A DNA stretch of 64,000 nucleotides from Pyropia haitanensis (lineage: Eukaryota; Rhodophyta; Bangiophyceae; Bangiales; Bangiaceae). The position numbers were made by a program, and so were the translations under genes. A model generated the notes under the pieces. That model did not search any database. It worked only from the letters and a program-made list of their open reading frames with translations, and was not told the origin of the DNA. The DNA lies in the NCBI GenBank assembly GCA_008729055.1, contig SDUX01000008.1, positions 1,364,001 through 1,428,000 of the forward strand, given 5' to 3'. Of the stretch, positions 1-12,495 are shown one piece after another (position 1 is the first letter of the stretch; each line of letters opens with the position of its first letter).

Positions 1-348
1 CCGATAGGCGGCGGTAGCGCAAGCAAACCCTTTCTGTTCTTGACGCGATACGAGCCGCGCAGGACAAGCGGGGACCCACCCTGGGCGTGGGAGCCAGCGA
101 GGGGTTCCTCAGACGGCAGCACGCGTGCGCGCGTCAAGTCGCCGTCCATGTCTCGCCTCTATGGGCAGCAGCGTCCGTCGGCGGTCCACCCGCATGGGGC
201 AAACTCTTTCACTTGTGACGTCTTTCCTCGTCGCCAACCGCCTTTTATTTTCTACGCCCGTGCCGCGCAAAGGGTTCACCCCTCTCCCGCCCCCACTCCC
301 ACCATCCGTCCACCCCCCCCCCCCCCCCTCCCCTTGCACACGGCCGCG
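1..348. other. gyrA downstream flank
   Basis: No gene is seen here. The stretch lies 3' of the minus-strand gyrA stop at 349-351 and holds a long C-run at 312-328. Overlapping GC-rich frames are open on both strands but none resembles a known protein. Confidence 0.5.
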
Positions 349-3228
349 CTATTGGCGCCGAAACACGTCTGGCGTGTTGTAGTCGTCGTCCTCATTGGGG
401 AGCCCGTCCCCCCCCTCCCCCTCCTCCGCGTCCGGGTCGACAAAGTCAGCCAGGTCCGACCCGTCCGGCTCCTCACTCGCGAGCGCGACGGGCAGGCTGG
501 TGACCGTCACCACGTCATCGTCCACCGCCAGCCGCTGCACGCGCACGCCCGTCGCAAAGCGGGACTGCAGCGCAATCTGGTCCGCCGCCTGGCGCACGAG
601 CGTGCCGCGGCTGGTGATGAGCATCACCTCCGCGTCCGCGTCGACGGAGCGGAGGGCGACGAGGGAGGGAGCGCCGGGCGCCGCAGCCGGGGGCGTGCCG
701 TTGGTAGCCGCGCTGCCAGGCGCGTCGGCCGCAGAGAGGGGATCCCCGTCACTGCTCGTGTCGTCCGCGTCGGCGCCCTCGACGGCGGCCACGTCCATGG
801 CGGGCGTGGCCGTTTTGCGGTGGCGGCCCGTGGTCGGCGCCTTGAACTTGAGGATCTTGAGGCCAATCCCGCCCCGCGCTTGCAGCCGAAACTCAGACGC
901 CCGCAGCCGCTTGCCATACCCCGACGACGTGACCGCGAGGAGGTAGGTGGACGCGTCGTTCCCGCCCGCCGGCAGCACGTCCACGTCCACCACCCGGTCG
1001 CCCGGCCGTAGCTTCATGGCGCGCACCCCCCGGGACGTCCGCCCCGACGGCCGCAGCTGCTTCTCGTCAATCGCAAAGCGGACGCCCAGCCCGCCCGCCG
1101 ACGCCACAATCACCGAGTCCCCCGTGCTGCACCGCGCCACCCACCGCAGCCGGTCGCCCGGCGTCAGGTGGATGATGCGGAGGCCCCGGCTGGGCGGCGA
1201 CGCAAACGCCGCCAGCGGCGTCCGCTTCACGTACGCCGCCTCGGTCAGCAGCAGGATGTACTCGTCATCCCGAAAGGCCGACACGGGGAGGAGCGCGGCG
1301 ACGCTGTCGCCCGCGGCGATCGCCGGCAGCAGCTGGAAGAGGGGCGTGCCCCGCGCCTCGCGGGTCGTCCGCGGCACCTTGTGCGCCGGCAGCGCGTGGG
1401 CGGTGCCCGCCTCGGAGATGACCAGCAGCGTGTCGTGGTCGTAGCAGGAGAAAAAGTGGGCGACCACGTCGTCAGTCTTCATGTTGCGCACACCCGCCTT
1501 GCCGCGGGTGCCCCGGGACTGGGCGTCAAAGTCACCGACGGGCATGCGCTTGACGTAGCCCTGGGAGGTCACCACCACCACCGACCGGCTGTTGGCAATG
1601 AGCGACAGGTCGTCGACGACCTTGGACGCGTCCTCGCCGAGGAGGATCTCGGAGCGCCGGCCGAGGCTGCCCGACAGCGTCGCGCGCGCCTCCTCCAGCT
1701 CCGCCGCGATAACGTCGACGACCACCGCCCGGTCGGCGAGCGTGGCGGTCAGGCGCTGGATGGTCGCCGACAGGGTGGCGGCCTCAGCCTCTAGGCGCTC
1801 CCGCTCCAGCGCCGTCAGCCGGCGGAGCTGCATCGTCAGCACCGCCTCGGCCTGCGCGGCGGACAGGCCAAACGGCGGCGCCTGCAGCGCCGCGCGCGCG
1901 CCGGGCGCGTCGGCGGCGCCGCGGATGGCGGCAACGACATCGTCCATGCGCGACACGGCCGACAGGAACCCGTCGACAACGTGTGCGCGGTCGGTGGCGC
2001 GGGCGAGGTCGTGCCGCGCGCGCGCGCGGACCGTCTCGACCCGAAACTCGACAAACGCGTCGATGCACTGGCGGAGGGACAGCCGCTCGGGCGACCGGCC
2101 GTGCGTGAGCGCCACGACGTTGGCGGAAAAGGACGACTGGAGGGGCGTCTTGGCGAGCAGGTTGGCGAGCACCACCGCCGGCACCGCGTCCCGCTTCAGC
2201 TCCACCACCACCCGCATGCCGTCGCGGTCCGACTCGTCGCGGAGGTCGGCGATGCCGTCCACCTTGCGGTCGTTGACAAGGTCCGCAATCTTGGCCACCA
2301 GCGTCGCCTTGTTCACCTGGTACGGCAGCTCCGTGACGACAATCGCCTTGCGGGAGGTGGCCCGCCCGCCGCGGGCGGTGCTGCTCGGCAGCACCTCAAT
2401 GTGCGACCGCGCGCGCACCGCGATCGACCCGCGGCCGGTGCGGTACATGCTCGCCGCGCCGTCCAGGCCCAGGATCTGGCCGCCCGTCGGGAAGTCGGGC
2501 GCCGGGATGAGGCGGAAGAGGTCCGCCTCGGGGAGGGCCGGGTCCGCCAGCACCGCCAGCACCCCGTCAATGACCTCCCCCGGGTTGTGCGGCGGGATGT
2601 TGGTCGCCATCCCCACCGCAATCCCCGACGAGCCGTTGATGAGCAGCTGCGGCAGGCGGGCGGGGAGGACGAGCGGCTCCCGCTCCGAGCCGTCAAAGTT
2701 GTCTGCCCACGGCACCGTCTCCCGGTCGATATCCGCGAGCAGCAGGCCCGCCGACAGGGACGTCAGCCGGCACTCGGTGTAGCGCATCGCCGCGGCGGGG
2801 TCCCCGTCGGTGGACCCAAAGTTGCCGTGGCCGTCGACCAGCGGCACGCCCATGGAGAAGGGCTGCGCCATCCGCACCAGCGCGTCGTACACCGCCGTGT
2901 CGCCGTGCGGGTGGTACTTGCCGAGGACCTCCCCGACGACGCGGGCGGACTTGCGGAACACGCCCGCCGCGTCCAGCTTGAGCCCGTGCATCGCGTACAG
3001 GATGCGCCGGTGCACGGGCTTGAGCCCGTCCCGCACGTCGGGCAGCGCCCGCCCGAGGATGACCGACAGCGAGTACTCGAGGTAGCTCCGCGACATCTCC
3101 GCGTTGATGTCGGCGAGGACGAGCGCGCCGGGCTCGCCCACCCCGCCGTCGCCGCCGGCGCCCTCCGGGTCGGCCTGCAGCGCCGCGGCGGCGGCGGCCA
3201 GGCCCCGGCTGTCGCCGTCGGCCACCGA

Positions 3229-3260
<32 letters not shown>

Positions 3261-3620
3261 GGGTGGGCACCATCGACGGCGGGCGCGCGCCGCCGTCGCC
3301 GCCGTCGGCCGCGTCGTCGGCAGCGGCGGGCACGCCCCCGCCGGGTGGGGGTGGATCCGACGCGGCCATGCGCGCGGCGGCGGCGGCGGCGGCGGCGGCG
3401 GCACCGCCGCCGCCGGGCGCGCCCCACCGGGTCGCCGCCCTGCCGACCCGGCGCGGGCGCCCCCCCCCCCCCCCGCGGCGCGGCGGTCCCCATCACGGCT
3501 GCCCGCCCGGCGTGGCCGCGACCACGGGCGGCCGCCAGACAACCAGCGACAGCAGGCGGCGGCGGCGACCGCGGGTGACCCGGCGGGGGCGACCGCCGCG
3601 CCGACAAACGCGGCGGCCAT
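349..3620 (-). CDS. gyrA: DNA gyrase subunit A, organelle-targeted (frame slip near N-terminus)
   Basis: The breakage-reunion subunit of type IIA topoisomerase, which with GyrB supercoils plastid and/or mitochondrial DNA. Seen: a continuous frame from ATG 3369 to TAG 349 encodes 1006 residues. It holds [17 protein letters not shown], the [17 protein letters not shown] segment and RYTECRL with catalytic Tyr197 (codon near 2780). The quinolone-pocket equivalents are Thr158 and Asp162. A GyrA-box-like QSRGTRGK lies near residues 614-621 and an acidic tail ends the protein. The leader is probably longer: ATG 3620 opens [20 protein letters not shown], rich in Ala and later Arg/Ser like an organelle transit peptide, in another frame. 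It joins the main frame if one base is missing from the 15-C run at 3460-3474, giving about 1090 residues. Family identity is certain; the start and the target organelle are inferred. Confidence 0.95.
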
Positions 3621-4567
3621 GGCCGCCGTACCGGCCCGGCGGCAGCGCCGCTGCGCAGGGGCTGGCGGGGAATGGGGCGGCGGTCGGCTCAGCCGCGGGG
3701 GAGCGTGCAGCGGGGTGAAGGGGGGGGGCGGTACGCGGCAGTGGGAGTGACCGGGGGGGGTGGGGTGTGGGGTGTGGGGGGGGGGGGGGAGCAGAGGGGT
3801 CTGCCCGGCCGCCCCACACCGCGGCGGGACGCGGCCACGGCGCGCCGCCCCGCGTGGCGGCCGGGTGGAAACCAGGGCGCGCGGTCGCGGTCGGGGAGGT
3901 TGGCGGCCGCGCCGACGACACCGGGACCGCCAACCGCTCCTCGCGCGGATCCGTCAAAAAATTGGAGTGTGAACTCTGGCGATCGTGGCGGCGAGCTCTT
4001 GGTGACACGTGGGACACCGCGTGCAAACGGTGGAGCCTGGTCATCTGCGCAGCCGCCGCGGGCCACCGGCGGGTGGCCCGTGCGGTCGCGCTTCGTACAG
4101 CGGTGGACGGCGCCCGTGCGGCTCTGGCGCCAGACCCCATGGACCTACACCTCCACGTGGGACCCGTCCACGCACGCAGGGGATGACGATGGACAGAGTG
4201 CGCAGAAGAAAAAAAAAAAGTGGAAGCGGAACCAAACCGGCAGACCCGGCCACCCGCGCGCGCGCGGCGTTTGCTTTGACGCGCCGCCGCGGCCATCCGA
4301 CACGCAGACGCCACCGCCGCGACGGACGCAGACGCCACCGCCGCGACGGACGCAGACGCCACCGCTGCGACGGCGGCAGCGGACGCAAGGGGGGCACGCA
4401 GGGGCGTCCCCCCCCTCCCCACATGCCTCCCCCCCCCTCCTTCCTTTCAAACCCCCCACCCCCCCCCTCCCGCTCCCAAGCCCCCCCCCCCCACCCGCTT
4501 CGGGCTCACCCCCCCCCCCCCCCCCCCCCCGCCCCTCCCGCCCCCCCCCCCCGCCCCCCGTCCGCTC
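3621..4567. other. gyrA / SDR-like gene spacer
   Basis: No gene is called. It is the gyrA 5' flank and the SDR-like gene 3' flank. It contains G-runs (3720-3792), an A-rich stretch near 4206-4220, a 24-bp tandem repeat at 4301-4372 and dense C-runs at 4407-4560. Open frames on both strands here read only as Arg/Pro low complexity. Confidence 0.5.
4301..4372. repeat. 24-bp tandem repeat, 3 copies
   Basis: The unit beginning acgcagacgccaccgc repeats three times with a 24-bp period. The first copy opens with c and the third carries a T in place of C. It lies outside any gene I can call. Confidence 0.85.
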
Positions 4568-5647
4568 TCACGCGCGGAGCCGGCTAAACACCCCCCCCCA
4601 CGCGGCGTGGACGATGGCGGCCTCGCGGGCCCCCCCCTCCCCCCGCGTCACCGGCAGCAGCGGCGAGTTGTCATTGTCCACCTCAAACGACATGCGCTCC
4701 ACCCCCGCCGGGTGCACCGCCGAGCGGGCGAGGACGAGGCCAACGTCCCCGCGGCTGACCGGCCGGGCGGGGAGGAAGCTGGGCGTCGCGGCAAAGACCG
4801 ACGCCAGGGGGGACGGCGACGACGTTGGCGACGGCGACGCCCGCAGGCGGATGCCACGGACGCCCCCGGCGGAGCGGGTGAGGCGGCCGGCGCGGACAAT
4901 GGTGTAGGGGTGCGCCGACGCCTTGAGCAGCTTCTCGGCCTCGCGTTTCCTGTGGGGTATACGGCGGAAGCGAGCGGGGGAACCACACGCACCCGTCGAG
5001 CACGGGAGACCGCGGCGGCACGCGCGCGTCGGCCGGGCGGTCAGATGGCCCGCCGCCGCACCACGCACAGACGCCGGGCGACGGGTAGCGGGGGGAGCTT
5101 GACCCCCCCCCCCCCCGCCGCCACACCCGGCCATTCCCCCACCGCCGCCGCCACCCACCCGCGGCTCGGCAGTCCCCCCTGTGCGCGCCCATCCCACTGC
5201 CCGCCTCCTCCTCCTCACCCCCGCCCCCCCCCCCCCCCCCCCCCCCCCCCGCAACGCACCACTTGCTCCAATTGTCCCGCGTCCAGTCGATAATGAGCGG
5301 CCGCACCACCCCCCGCGTGGCGGTGCTGCTCTGGTACACGACCCGCACCGGCGACCGCACCGTCGCGGCGAGCAGGTGCTTGATGCCCAGGTAGTCGACG
5401 TGGTACGGGCTGCCCCGCTCCGCGCGCCCCCCGTACGCCGTCTCGGCATAGACGACAATCGCCGCGCCGTCGAGCGCCCGCCGGATGTCGTCGGCGGTCG
5501 CGACGGACAGGTCGAGCGGGACCACCTCCAGGCGGCCCGCCGCGCCCGCGTACGCAACCGACACCTCCCCGCCGCCGTCGCTGCTGCTGCCGCCGCCGCT
5601 GCCGTCGCCGCCTCCCCGACCGCCACCCCCGCCCACACCGCCGCCCA

Positions 5648-5698
<51 letters not shown>

Positions 5699-6499
5699 CC
5701 GCGTCGGGCGGCTCGCCCCCATAGTCGAGCGACCGGCGGCCGGCGGCGGCGGCGCCCCCCCCCCCGGCGCCCAGGCCAACGACGCTCGGGTCACTCGCGC
5801 CGCGGAGGACAAGGCCGCGGGCGGCGGCGGGCACGGCCGTCGCGGCGGCGGCGGCGGCGCCGCCGCCACCGCCCAGCCGCCCAAAGTCTGCCGTCATGGA
5901 CTGGATGGACGCGACGCTCGCGAGGCTGCCGCGGCTGAGGCTGCCGCCCGGCCCGTCGGCGTCGACCCCCCCCCCCCCCCCAGCCCGTCGGCCACCCCCC
6001 ACTCCCCCCCCCCCCCCCGTCACGGCACGCCCCCCCAGGGCCGAGTCGAGGCTGCCGCGCCCCCCCCCCACCCCCACCCCCCCCCCCCCCCCCCCGGCCT
6101 CCCCCCCCCCCCCCCCCGGTGACCGGCACTTTCCCCTCGGGGGTACGGCGTCGGCTCCCCCCCCCCCCCCCCCCCACCCCCCCCCCCCACCCCCACCCCC
6201 CCCCGCCTCTGCGCGCGACCGCTCCCGCTCCGCCGCGGCGAGCGCCGCCAGGTGCCGCCGCGTCTTGGCCGGCGAGCGGGTAAAGAGGCGCACCCGCGCG
6301 ACGGCAACGCCCGACGGCGGCGGCGGGCAGCGGCCGAGCGCGAGCAGCTCCGCCGCGGCGTGGCAGCCGACGCGGCCGTCGCCGCCAAAGACCGCGACGG
6401 TGGTTGGGTGGGGGGGGGTGGGGGGGGGGGGGGGGGGGAGCAGGGGGGGGGAGGGGGGGGGGCGTGCCGCGACGACGACCGCGCACGGTGTTTCTTCAT
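4568..6499 (-). CDS. NmrA/SDR-type NAD(P)-binding Rossmann protein, two exons
   Basis: Resembles the atypical short-chain dehydrogenase group 5 (plant At5g02240-like proteins), which bind NAD(P) and are often plastid proteins; the substrate is unknown. Seen: a dinucleotide-binding strand-loop TVAVFGGDGRVG, a later strand DGAAIVVYAETAYGG, then NWSKW joined across an intron to KREAEKLLKASAHPYTIVRAG, matching the family's W-K-R-x-A-E-x-x-L...PYTIIRAG block. Exon 1 is 6499-5260, the intron 5259-4950, and exon 2 4949-4568 (TGA 4568-4570). The proposed ATG 6499 gives MKKHRARSSSRHA; several C/G runs between 6404 and 6472 must lose one net base to join it to the core frame. A Gly/Ser-rich insert of more than 200 residues (about 5560-6200) splits the Rossmann core, which is unusual. 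Predicted length is about 540 residues. Fold confident; start uncertain. Confidence 0.82.
4950..5259 (-). other. Spliceosomal intron of the SDR-like gene
   Basis: On the minus strand the donor reads AAGTG|GTGCGT and the acceptor CCCCACAG|GAAACG. Splicing restores a Trp codon and gives NWSKWKREAEKL, matching the family. The intron is 310 nt and contains a 28-base C-run on the plus strand (5223-5250). Confidence 0.88.
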
Positions 6500-7030
6500 G
6501 GTGGGGGGGGAGCGCGCCGGGGGGGGGGGGGGGGTGAACACCGTGTGGGAGGAAAGGGGGGGTGGGGGGGGGGAAGGACGCCAGAGGAGGAGGGCGGGGG
6601 GGGAAGAGACGGCACCACGATGGGGGGGGGGGGGACCGTGGCGGTAGCGGCAGCCGCGGCGGGGGTGGCGGCGGTAGCGGCAGCCGCGGCGGTGGCGGCG
6701 GCGGTGGCGACGGTGACGGCGGTGGCGGCGGCGGCGACAGCGTCGCGGCGGGGGCGCGCGGCGACACGGCGGCACAAACCGCAAACAAAAAAAAAAAAAA
6801 AACGGGGCAGGGTGGCGGCGCCTGCCGAGGCGGGGAGGGGGGGGGGGGGCGGGGCCGACGGCAGCACCCGCCGCCGCGCCGCGGCGGCGGCCACGCCCGC
6901 CGCGCCGCGCGTGTGGCCGCCGCGGCCCGCCACGACGCGCCGCCCGCCGGGCGGGTGGCCCGGCGGGTACCGGCGGCCGACGCGGGGGGGTGGGGGGCGG
7001 GGGGGGGGGGGGGGGGACTGCCGTCCGCCG

Positions 7031-7062
<32 letters not shown>

Positions 7063-10000
7063 TCGCCGCGGCGGCGCACGTTACGCGGCGGCCGCCGCGA
7101 CGGGTCGGGCGGAGGGGGGGTGGGGGGGGGGGTGGGTGGCCGTGGGGGGGGAGCGTCTACTGGGGGGGGGGGGGGGGGTGCCCACAAGGGTGGCAACGGC
7201 GCGGGGGGTGGTGGGGGGGGGGGAGGTGGTGGTGGTGGGGGGAGTGGTGGTGGGGGGGGGGGGGCGGCCGGAAGCTCGTCGCGGCGGCGGCGTTGGTGGG
7301 AGCGAGGGAGCGGGGGGGGGGGGGGGGGGTGCCCGCCGCCCCCGACCACTCGACCGCGCGGGGGTGCGCGCCGCCGGGCGTGGCGCGCCGCGGCGGCGCC
7401 CCCCCGGCGGGGGCACGGCGGGCGACGCGGCGGCGTGCGATGCGAGCCGCGCACGCCGGCCGGCGCGTCGGGGTGGGCCGCCCCCCCCCCCCCCCCCCCC
7501 CCGCCCGTGGGCCGCCCACCCGCCGCCGCCGCCGCCTCCGCCGCCACCCTCCCCCCCCCCCCCCCCACCGCCGCCGGCGTGGCAGCCGCCCGTGCCACCA
7601 CCGCCGGCCGGCGGCTCGCCCACCCACGGCGGCGGCCACCACCACCACCACCACCACCCCCACCCCCACCCCCACCCCCACCACCACCACCACCGCCGCC
7701 GCCGCCGCCACCACACACCATCCCAGCGCGGCCGGCACCCGCCAGACGGGGGTGCCACGGCGGCCGTGCCGCCCCACACCGGCGGCGCCGCCGCCGCCGC
7801 CGCCGGCGGTGCGCACGACGCGCGCCGCCGCGACGGCGGTGGGCTACCGGCGGGGGGGGGGGGGGGAAACACGCCGCACGTCACGTCCGTCCCCCACCGC
7901 CGTGGCAGCGACGACGTGGGGGGGTGGGGGTGGAGAGAGAGGGGGGGAGGAGGAGGAGGGGGGGGGGGGGGAGTGGGAGTGGCACTGCGCAGGGGGGGGG
8001 GAGGGGGGGGGGGGAACACGCCCCCGCCCCACGCGGTCGCCGCCGCGGCGGCCACGCCGCGCGCGGCCGCCGCGGCGCGGCGTGCCGGCGGCGGCGCGGG
8101 GATGGCGGCGGCGGCTGGCGGCGGCGGCGGCGGCGGGGGGGGGAGGGGGGGGGGGGGGGTCTCAACCGCACGGCTCTGACAGTGGGGGGGTTGGGGGGGT
8201 GGGGGGGTGGGGGGGGGGTGCGTCGGCACCGCGGTGGGTCTCTGCGGTGGAAGGAGCGGCGGTGGGGGTTTGGGGGGGGGTGAGGGGAGAAGGGGGTCGG
8301 GGGGGGGGGGGGGGGGTGGGGAGACGCTGCCGGCTGGGACTGCTGCCGACCGCAGCGCCCACCCCACACGCGCGGGGCGTAGGTGGGGGGGGGGGGGAGG
8401 GGGCGGCCGTGCCGAGGGGGATGGGGGGGGGGGGAGGGGTGGGCGGCCGCCCCACCCGCGCCCGCCCAGCCGGTCGACGCGCCGCCGCCGCCGCCGCCGC
8501 CGCCGCGGCGCCCACCACCGCACCGCGGCGCGGCGGCGCGGCGGCGCCGCGTCGGGCGGCGGCACGTCCCATGGCCGCCACGACGCGGGGGCGGGCGGCT
8601 GGCTGGCTGGCGGCCGGCGGCCGCGGCGGTGGCGCCGCGGTGGCGCCGCGGGGTTGTCGTGCAAGGCGCGAGGGGGGGTGGGGGGGGGGGGGGTGGGATG
8701 AGGTGGGGACGGAGGCGGCAGACGGGTGGGCAACGCGCCCGCCCCCGCCACGCCGGTGGGTCGCCGCGCCACGGCCGGCGCGCCGGCCGGCGCCGCGACG
8801 ACGGTGCGTCGCGGTGGCCGCGGGGGGGGGGGGGGGGGGCGAGGCGGGGGGGGTGCGTCCCTGTTGGCGGGGGGGGGGGGGGGGGGGGGGTGCCGCGTAT
8901 GGAGAGGGCCCGCGCGTGGAGCCGCCGGCGGCACGCCGCTGCCCCCCAGTGCCGCCCCACAAGGGGGGGGGGGGGGGGGGGCGCGCACCTCGCACGCCCC
9001 CTGCTTGCGTTGTTGGCCGCGGTGGGGGGTGCCCACGCCGCGCGCGCGCCGCGACGGCGGCGGCGGCGGACGGCGGCGGGGGGCGGCAGCCGAGAAGACC
9101 GGCCGGCCGGCCGCTCTCCCGTCACCCAAAAAAAAAAAAGTCGCCTGGAATTAGTTGTGGCGGGCCGCCCGCGGTCGCGGCGCGGCCGCCCGCCGTGCCG
9201 CCCCGCGGGCGGCACGGGCGGGTGGGGGGGGTGGTGGCCGCGGGGCGGCGGCGGCGGAGCGCGGCTGACGGGATGGGCTGGGGGACACGGCGGTGGTGGT
9301 GGTGGTGGCGGCGGTGGCGGTGGCGGCTGGTGGCCGGCCCGCGACGGCGGGGCGACGCGGCCGCGGTGGGCGGGTGGCGGCGGCGGGGCGGGTGTCGACG
9401 GCGGCGGCGGCGGGGCGGCGGGCGGTGGTGGCGGCGGCGGCGGCGGCGGGATGGCGGCCGGCGGTGGCGGTGGGGGGTGGGCGGCGGCGGTTGGGGGGGG
9501 GGGTCCCCCCGCCGGCACGCCGCCCCGCCCGCCCGCCGCGCCCGCCGCGGTGGTCGTGGCGGTCCGTGCCGCCCGCCACTGCCGCCGCGCCGACGCCCGC
9601 CCGCCCGCCCGCGCGGCCGTATCGCGGCGCCTGTACGTACGCGCGCGGCCGCGCCGACGCCGCGGCGCGTGGCGCGTGCGCGCATCCCCTCCTTTTTTTT
9701 TTTTTTTTTTTTTTCGCTCGTGCGTCTTGCCTCGTGGCGGCGCCGCGGGCGGCGCGCCGCGTGTCCCGCGTCGTCGGGGGCTGCTTCCCCGCCGGCGGGT
9801 GTCGGTCGTCGTCGGCCGGCGGCCGCGTGCAAACAGTGCGCGCCTATCCGCTCTGGCGTTGGCGCGCCCGTGGGTTCCATGCCCGTGCCTACTCTGTGTG
9901 CCTCCCCCTCCCCCTCTCCCCCCCCCCCCTCTGCCGCTCCGGCCTATCCTCCCAAGGGCGTGATGCCGCCCCGGGCTACGGCCTGTTGCCGCGCCCCACC

Positions 10001-10064
10001 TCCCTCCCCCTGGGACCCGCCCTTCCCCCGCCCGCGCCACGTGCGCGCGGGCGCCGGCGGCGGC
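6500..10064. other. Low-complexity gap, no gene called
   Basis: About 3.5 kb of GGC/GGT/CCA microsatellites and long G-runs. Between 6400 and 8980 the long runs on the plus strand are overwhelmingly G, many of them 10-18 bases. Very long frames are open on both strands, one of 1402 codons, but they translate only to Arg/Gly/Pro/Ala and show no domain. Notable tracts are A16 at 6787-6802, a CCA/CCCCCA repeat at 7637-7697, and T22 at 9693-9714. Confidence 0.6.
9693..9714. repeat. T22 homopolymer
   Basis: Twenty-two consecutive T on the plus strand in otherwise extremely GC-rich DNA. It could be the poly(A) tail of a minus-strand retrocopy, but no retrocopied gene is recognisable beside it. Confidence 0.9.
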
Positions 10065-11048
10065 TCACGCCATGACCGGCGCCTCCACAACGCACCCCGG
10101 GGCGGTGGCGTCGAGCCACGCGGCCACCTCCCGCGCCAGCCGGGCGTAGCGCCAAAAGTCGGTGCGGCCGCGGTCCTCCCGCGGCCGCCGCACCGTCACC
10201 GTCACGCCAGGCTCGAGCGGCACCCCCCGCCCGCCGCGTGCCGCCGCCGCCGCCGCCGCCGCCGCGGCGGTCGCGGCGGCCCCGTGCGCCGCCGCCCCCC
10301 GCCGCCAGCCGCCTCGGCCTGCGGGCGGCACGGCGGCGGTGGCGGCCGCCGTGGGGGGGGGGTCCCCCGCCGCGGCTGCCGCGGCCGCCGCGGCGGTCGC
10401 GGCGGCCGCGGCGGCCGCCGCGGCGGGTGCGGCGCTGGCCAGGCGGGCCACCCGGATGGTCGCGACCATCACGTGCGACGCGCCCGCCACGGCCACCCGC
10501 TTGGTGCACCGGAGGGTGCGCTCGTCCGCGGTGACGCCCGCGGGCGTGACCGCAAAGCCGCCGTCGGCGGCGGCGGCGGCCGCCTCGACCGCCGCCACCC
10601 CCACCGACAGCCGCACGACCAGCGACAGGCCAACGGTGCCGTCACCGCCGACGCCAACGCCAGCGTCGCCGACGCCGCCGCCCTTCAAGCCGCTCACACC
10701 ACCACCCCCACCGCCGCCGCCGCCACCACCACCACCCCCACCACCGCCAACCACCCGTCTGCCCCGCGCGAGCAGCCGCCGCGTGGCGGCACGCAGCCAC
10801 GCGGACCGGGTGGCGGGGGGGAGCGGCGCCGGCGGCGGCCGCCACGGCGGGTCCGTCGCGGCCGACGCCCAGCCGGCTGGCGGCGCCGCGGTGGGGCGGC
10901 CGGCGACCGTCGCCGACGACGCGGCCGGCACCGACGGCACCCCACTGTCGTGCGACGCGCGTCGCACCGACGCCGGGGGGGACGGCGGCGGCGACGGGAG
11001 CTCCCTGTCGGTGGCCCGGCTTGCCGCCGCCGCGGCGGTGTCGTGCGG

Positions 11049-11083
<35 letters not shown>

Positions 11084-12456
11084 CGGCGTCTGTCGCCGCC
11101 GGCGCTGCCGCCGCCATGAGCGGCGTGGACATGGAGCGAAAGGTGGAGACGAGGCGCCCTTCCGCCCACTCGCGGCCGCCGCCTCGACGCGTCCGTGACG
11201 CGCGCGCGGCGCCGCTGCCGCCGCCGCCGCCGTGGCCGCCGCGGTCCGTGCCATCGTACTCACCGAGCGCAATCGCCGCCGCCCGTGCCATGTGCGCGAC
11301 GGAGCGGGGGTCGTCGGGCAGGTCCAGGCTCGCCTCGGCCGACGATGCCAGCGGCGACGCGTTGAGGGAGGTCAAGTCGTGCGCGAGCTGCCGCCGCCCA
11401 TCGCCACCGCCAGCGCCACTCGGTGGCGGCTGCTCGCCGCCACGCGCACCCGTGACTGGGTCCCCCCCGCCCCCGCCCCCACCGCCACCGCCACCACCGC
11501 CGCCGACGCCGCCACCACCGCCGCCGACGCCGCCGCCACCGCCGACGTCGCCGCCGATGCCGCCGCCGGTGCCCCCACTAGCACGGGCAGGGGAGTCGAG
11601 GCACGGGCGCACCTGGTAGATCCCCCCGCCGCCCCACACCTCCTCCCCTCGCCCCCCGGCGGCATCCCCTGTGCGGGACAGCGCCAACGCGGGCGGCCAG
11701 TGGCCATCCCCGCGCGGCGCCGCGGCCGGCACGTCCTCCTTTGCGGGCGGCGGCCATCCGCCGCCGCTCTCGTCACGCGGGATGGGGGAGCCCTCCCACC
11801 TGCTGCTGTCCGCGGTGGTGCTGCCACGGGCGCTGGTGCCGCCTCGGCGGGAGCGCGACGAGGAGCGCGGCGGGCGGGGGGCCGGCGCCGTCGCCGCCGG
11901 CGCTTGCCGCGCAACGACCGACCGCATGGACGGGATGCGGCGAAGGAGGGTCTTGGTAGGTGCCGGCGGCGGCGGCGCGCAGCCGCAGCCGCCGCCGCAG
12001 CCGCCGCCGCAGCCGCCGCCGCCCCGTCCGCCTCTCTTGGTGGCCGCCCTGTCCGCCGCCCGGTCGGGGTGGGCGCCCCCACGGCCACGATGGACGACGG
12101 GGGGCTCGTCTGGCAGGCGGCCACCGCCGCCGGCAATGCTACGACTGCCCACGGGGGCGGTCCCCGCACGTGGCGGCGGCACTATGGGGAGGTGCTGCGC
12201 GTGCCACCGGGGCGAGGCGTGGTGCTCCTCTGGGAGGGGTACCACCACCAGCGCCGAACCGCCGCCGCCACCGCCCCGCCCTCGGGCGCGGAAGTCGTCG
12301 CTGCCGCCGCCGCTGCCGCCACTGCCGCCGCTGCCGCCACCGCTGCCGCTGCCGCTACAGTCGCCGCCCCCATCCGTCCACCGATCCCGGTACGTCGGCG
12401 GCAGGCACTCGTGGATGACCGTCCCCCGCGGCACCACGATGGCCGCGCCGGTGCCT

Positions 12457-12495
<39 letters not shown>

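Noticed and set aside
7637..7697. CCCCCA repeats that look telomere-like
   Set aside because: Only about four units, embedded in a CCA microsatellite in the middle of the window; not a telomere.
6990..11198. A 1402-codon open frame on the plus strand
   Set aside because: Translates to Arg/Gly/Pro/Ala repeats only and overlaps the better minus-strand frame at 10065-13211. Long open frames are expected where stop codons are rare.
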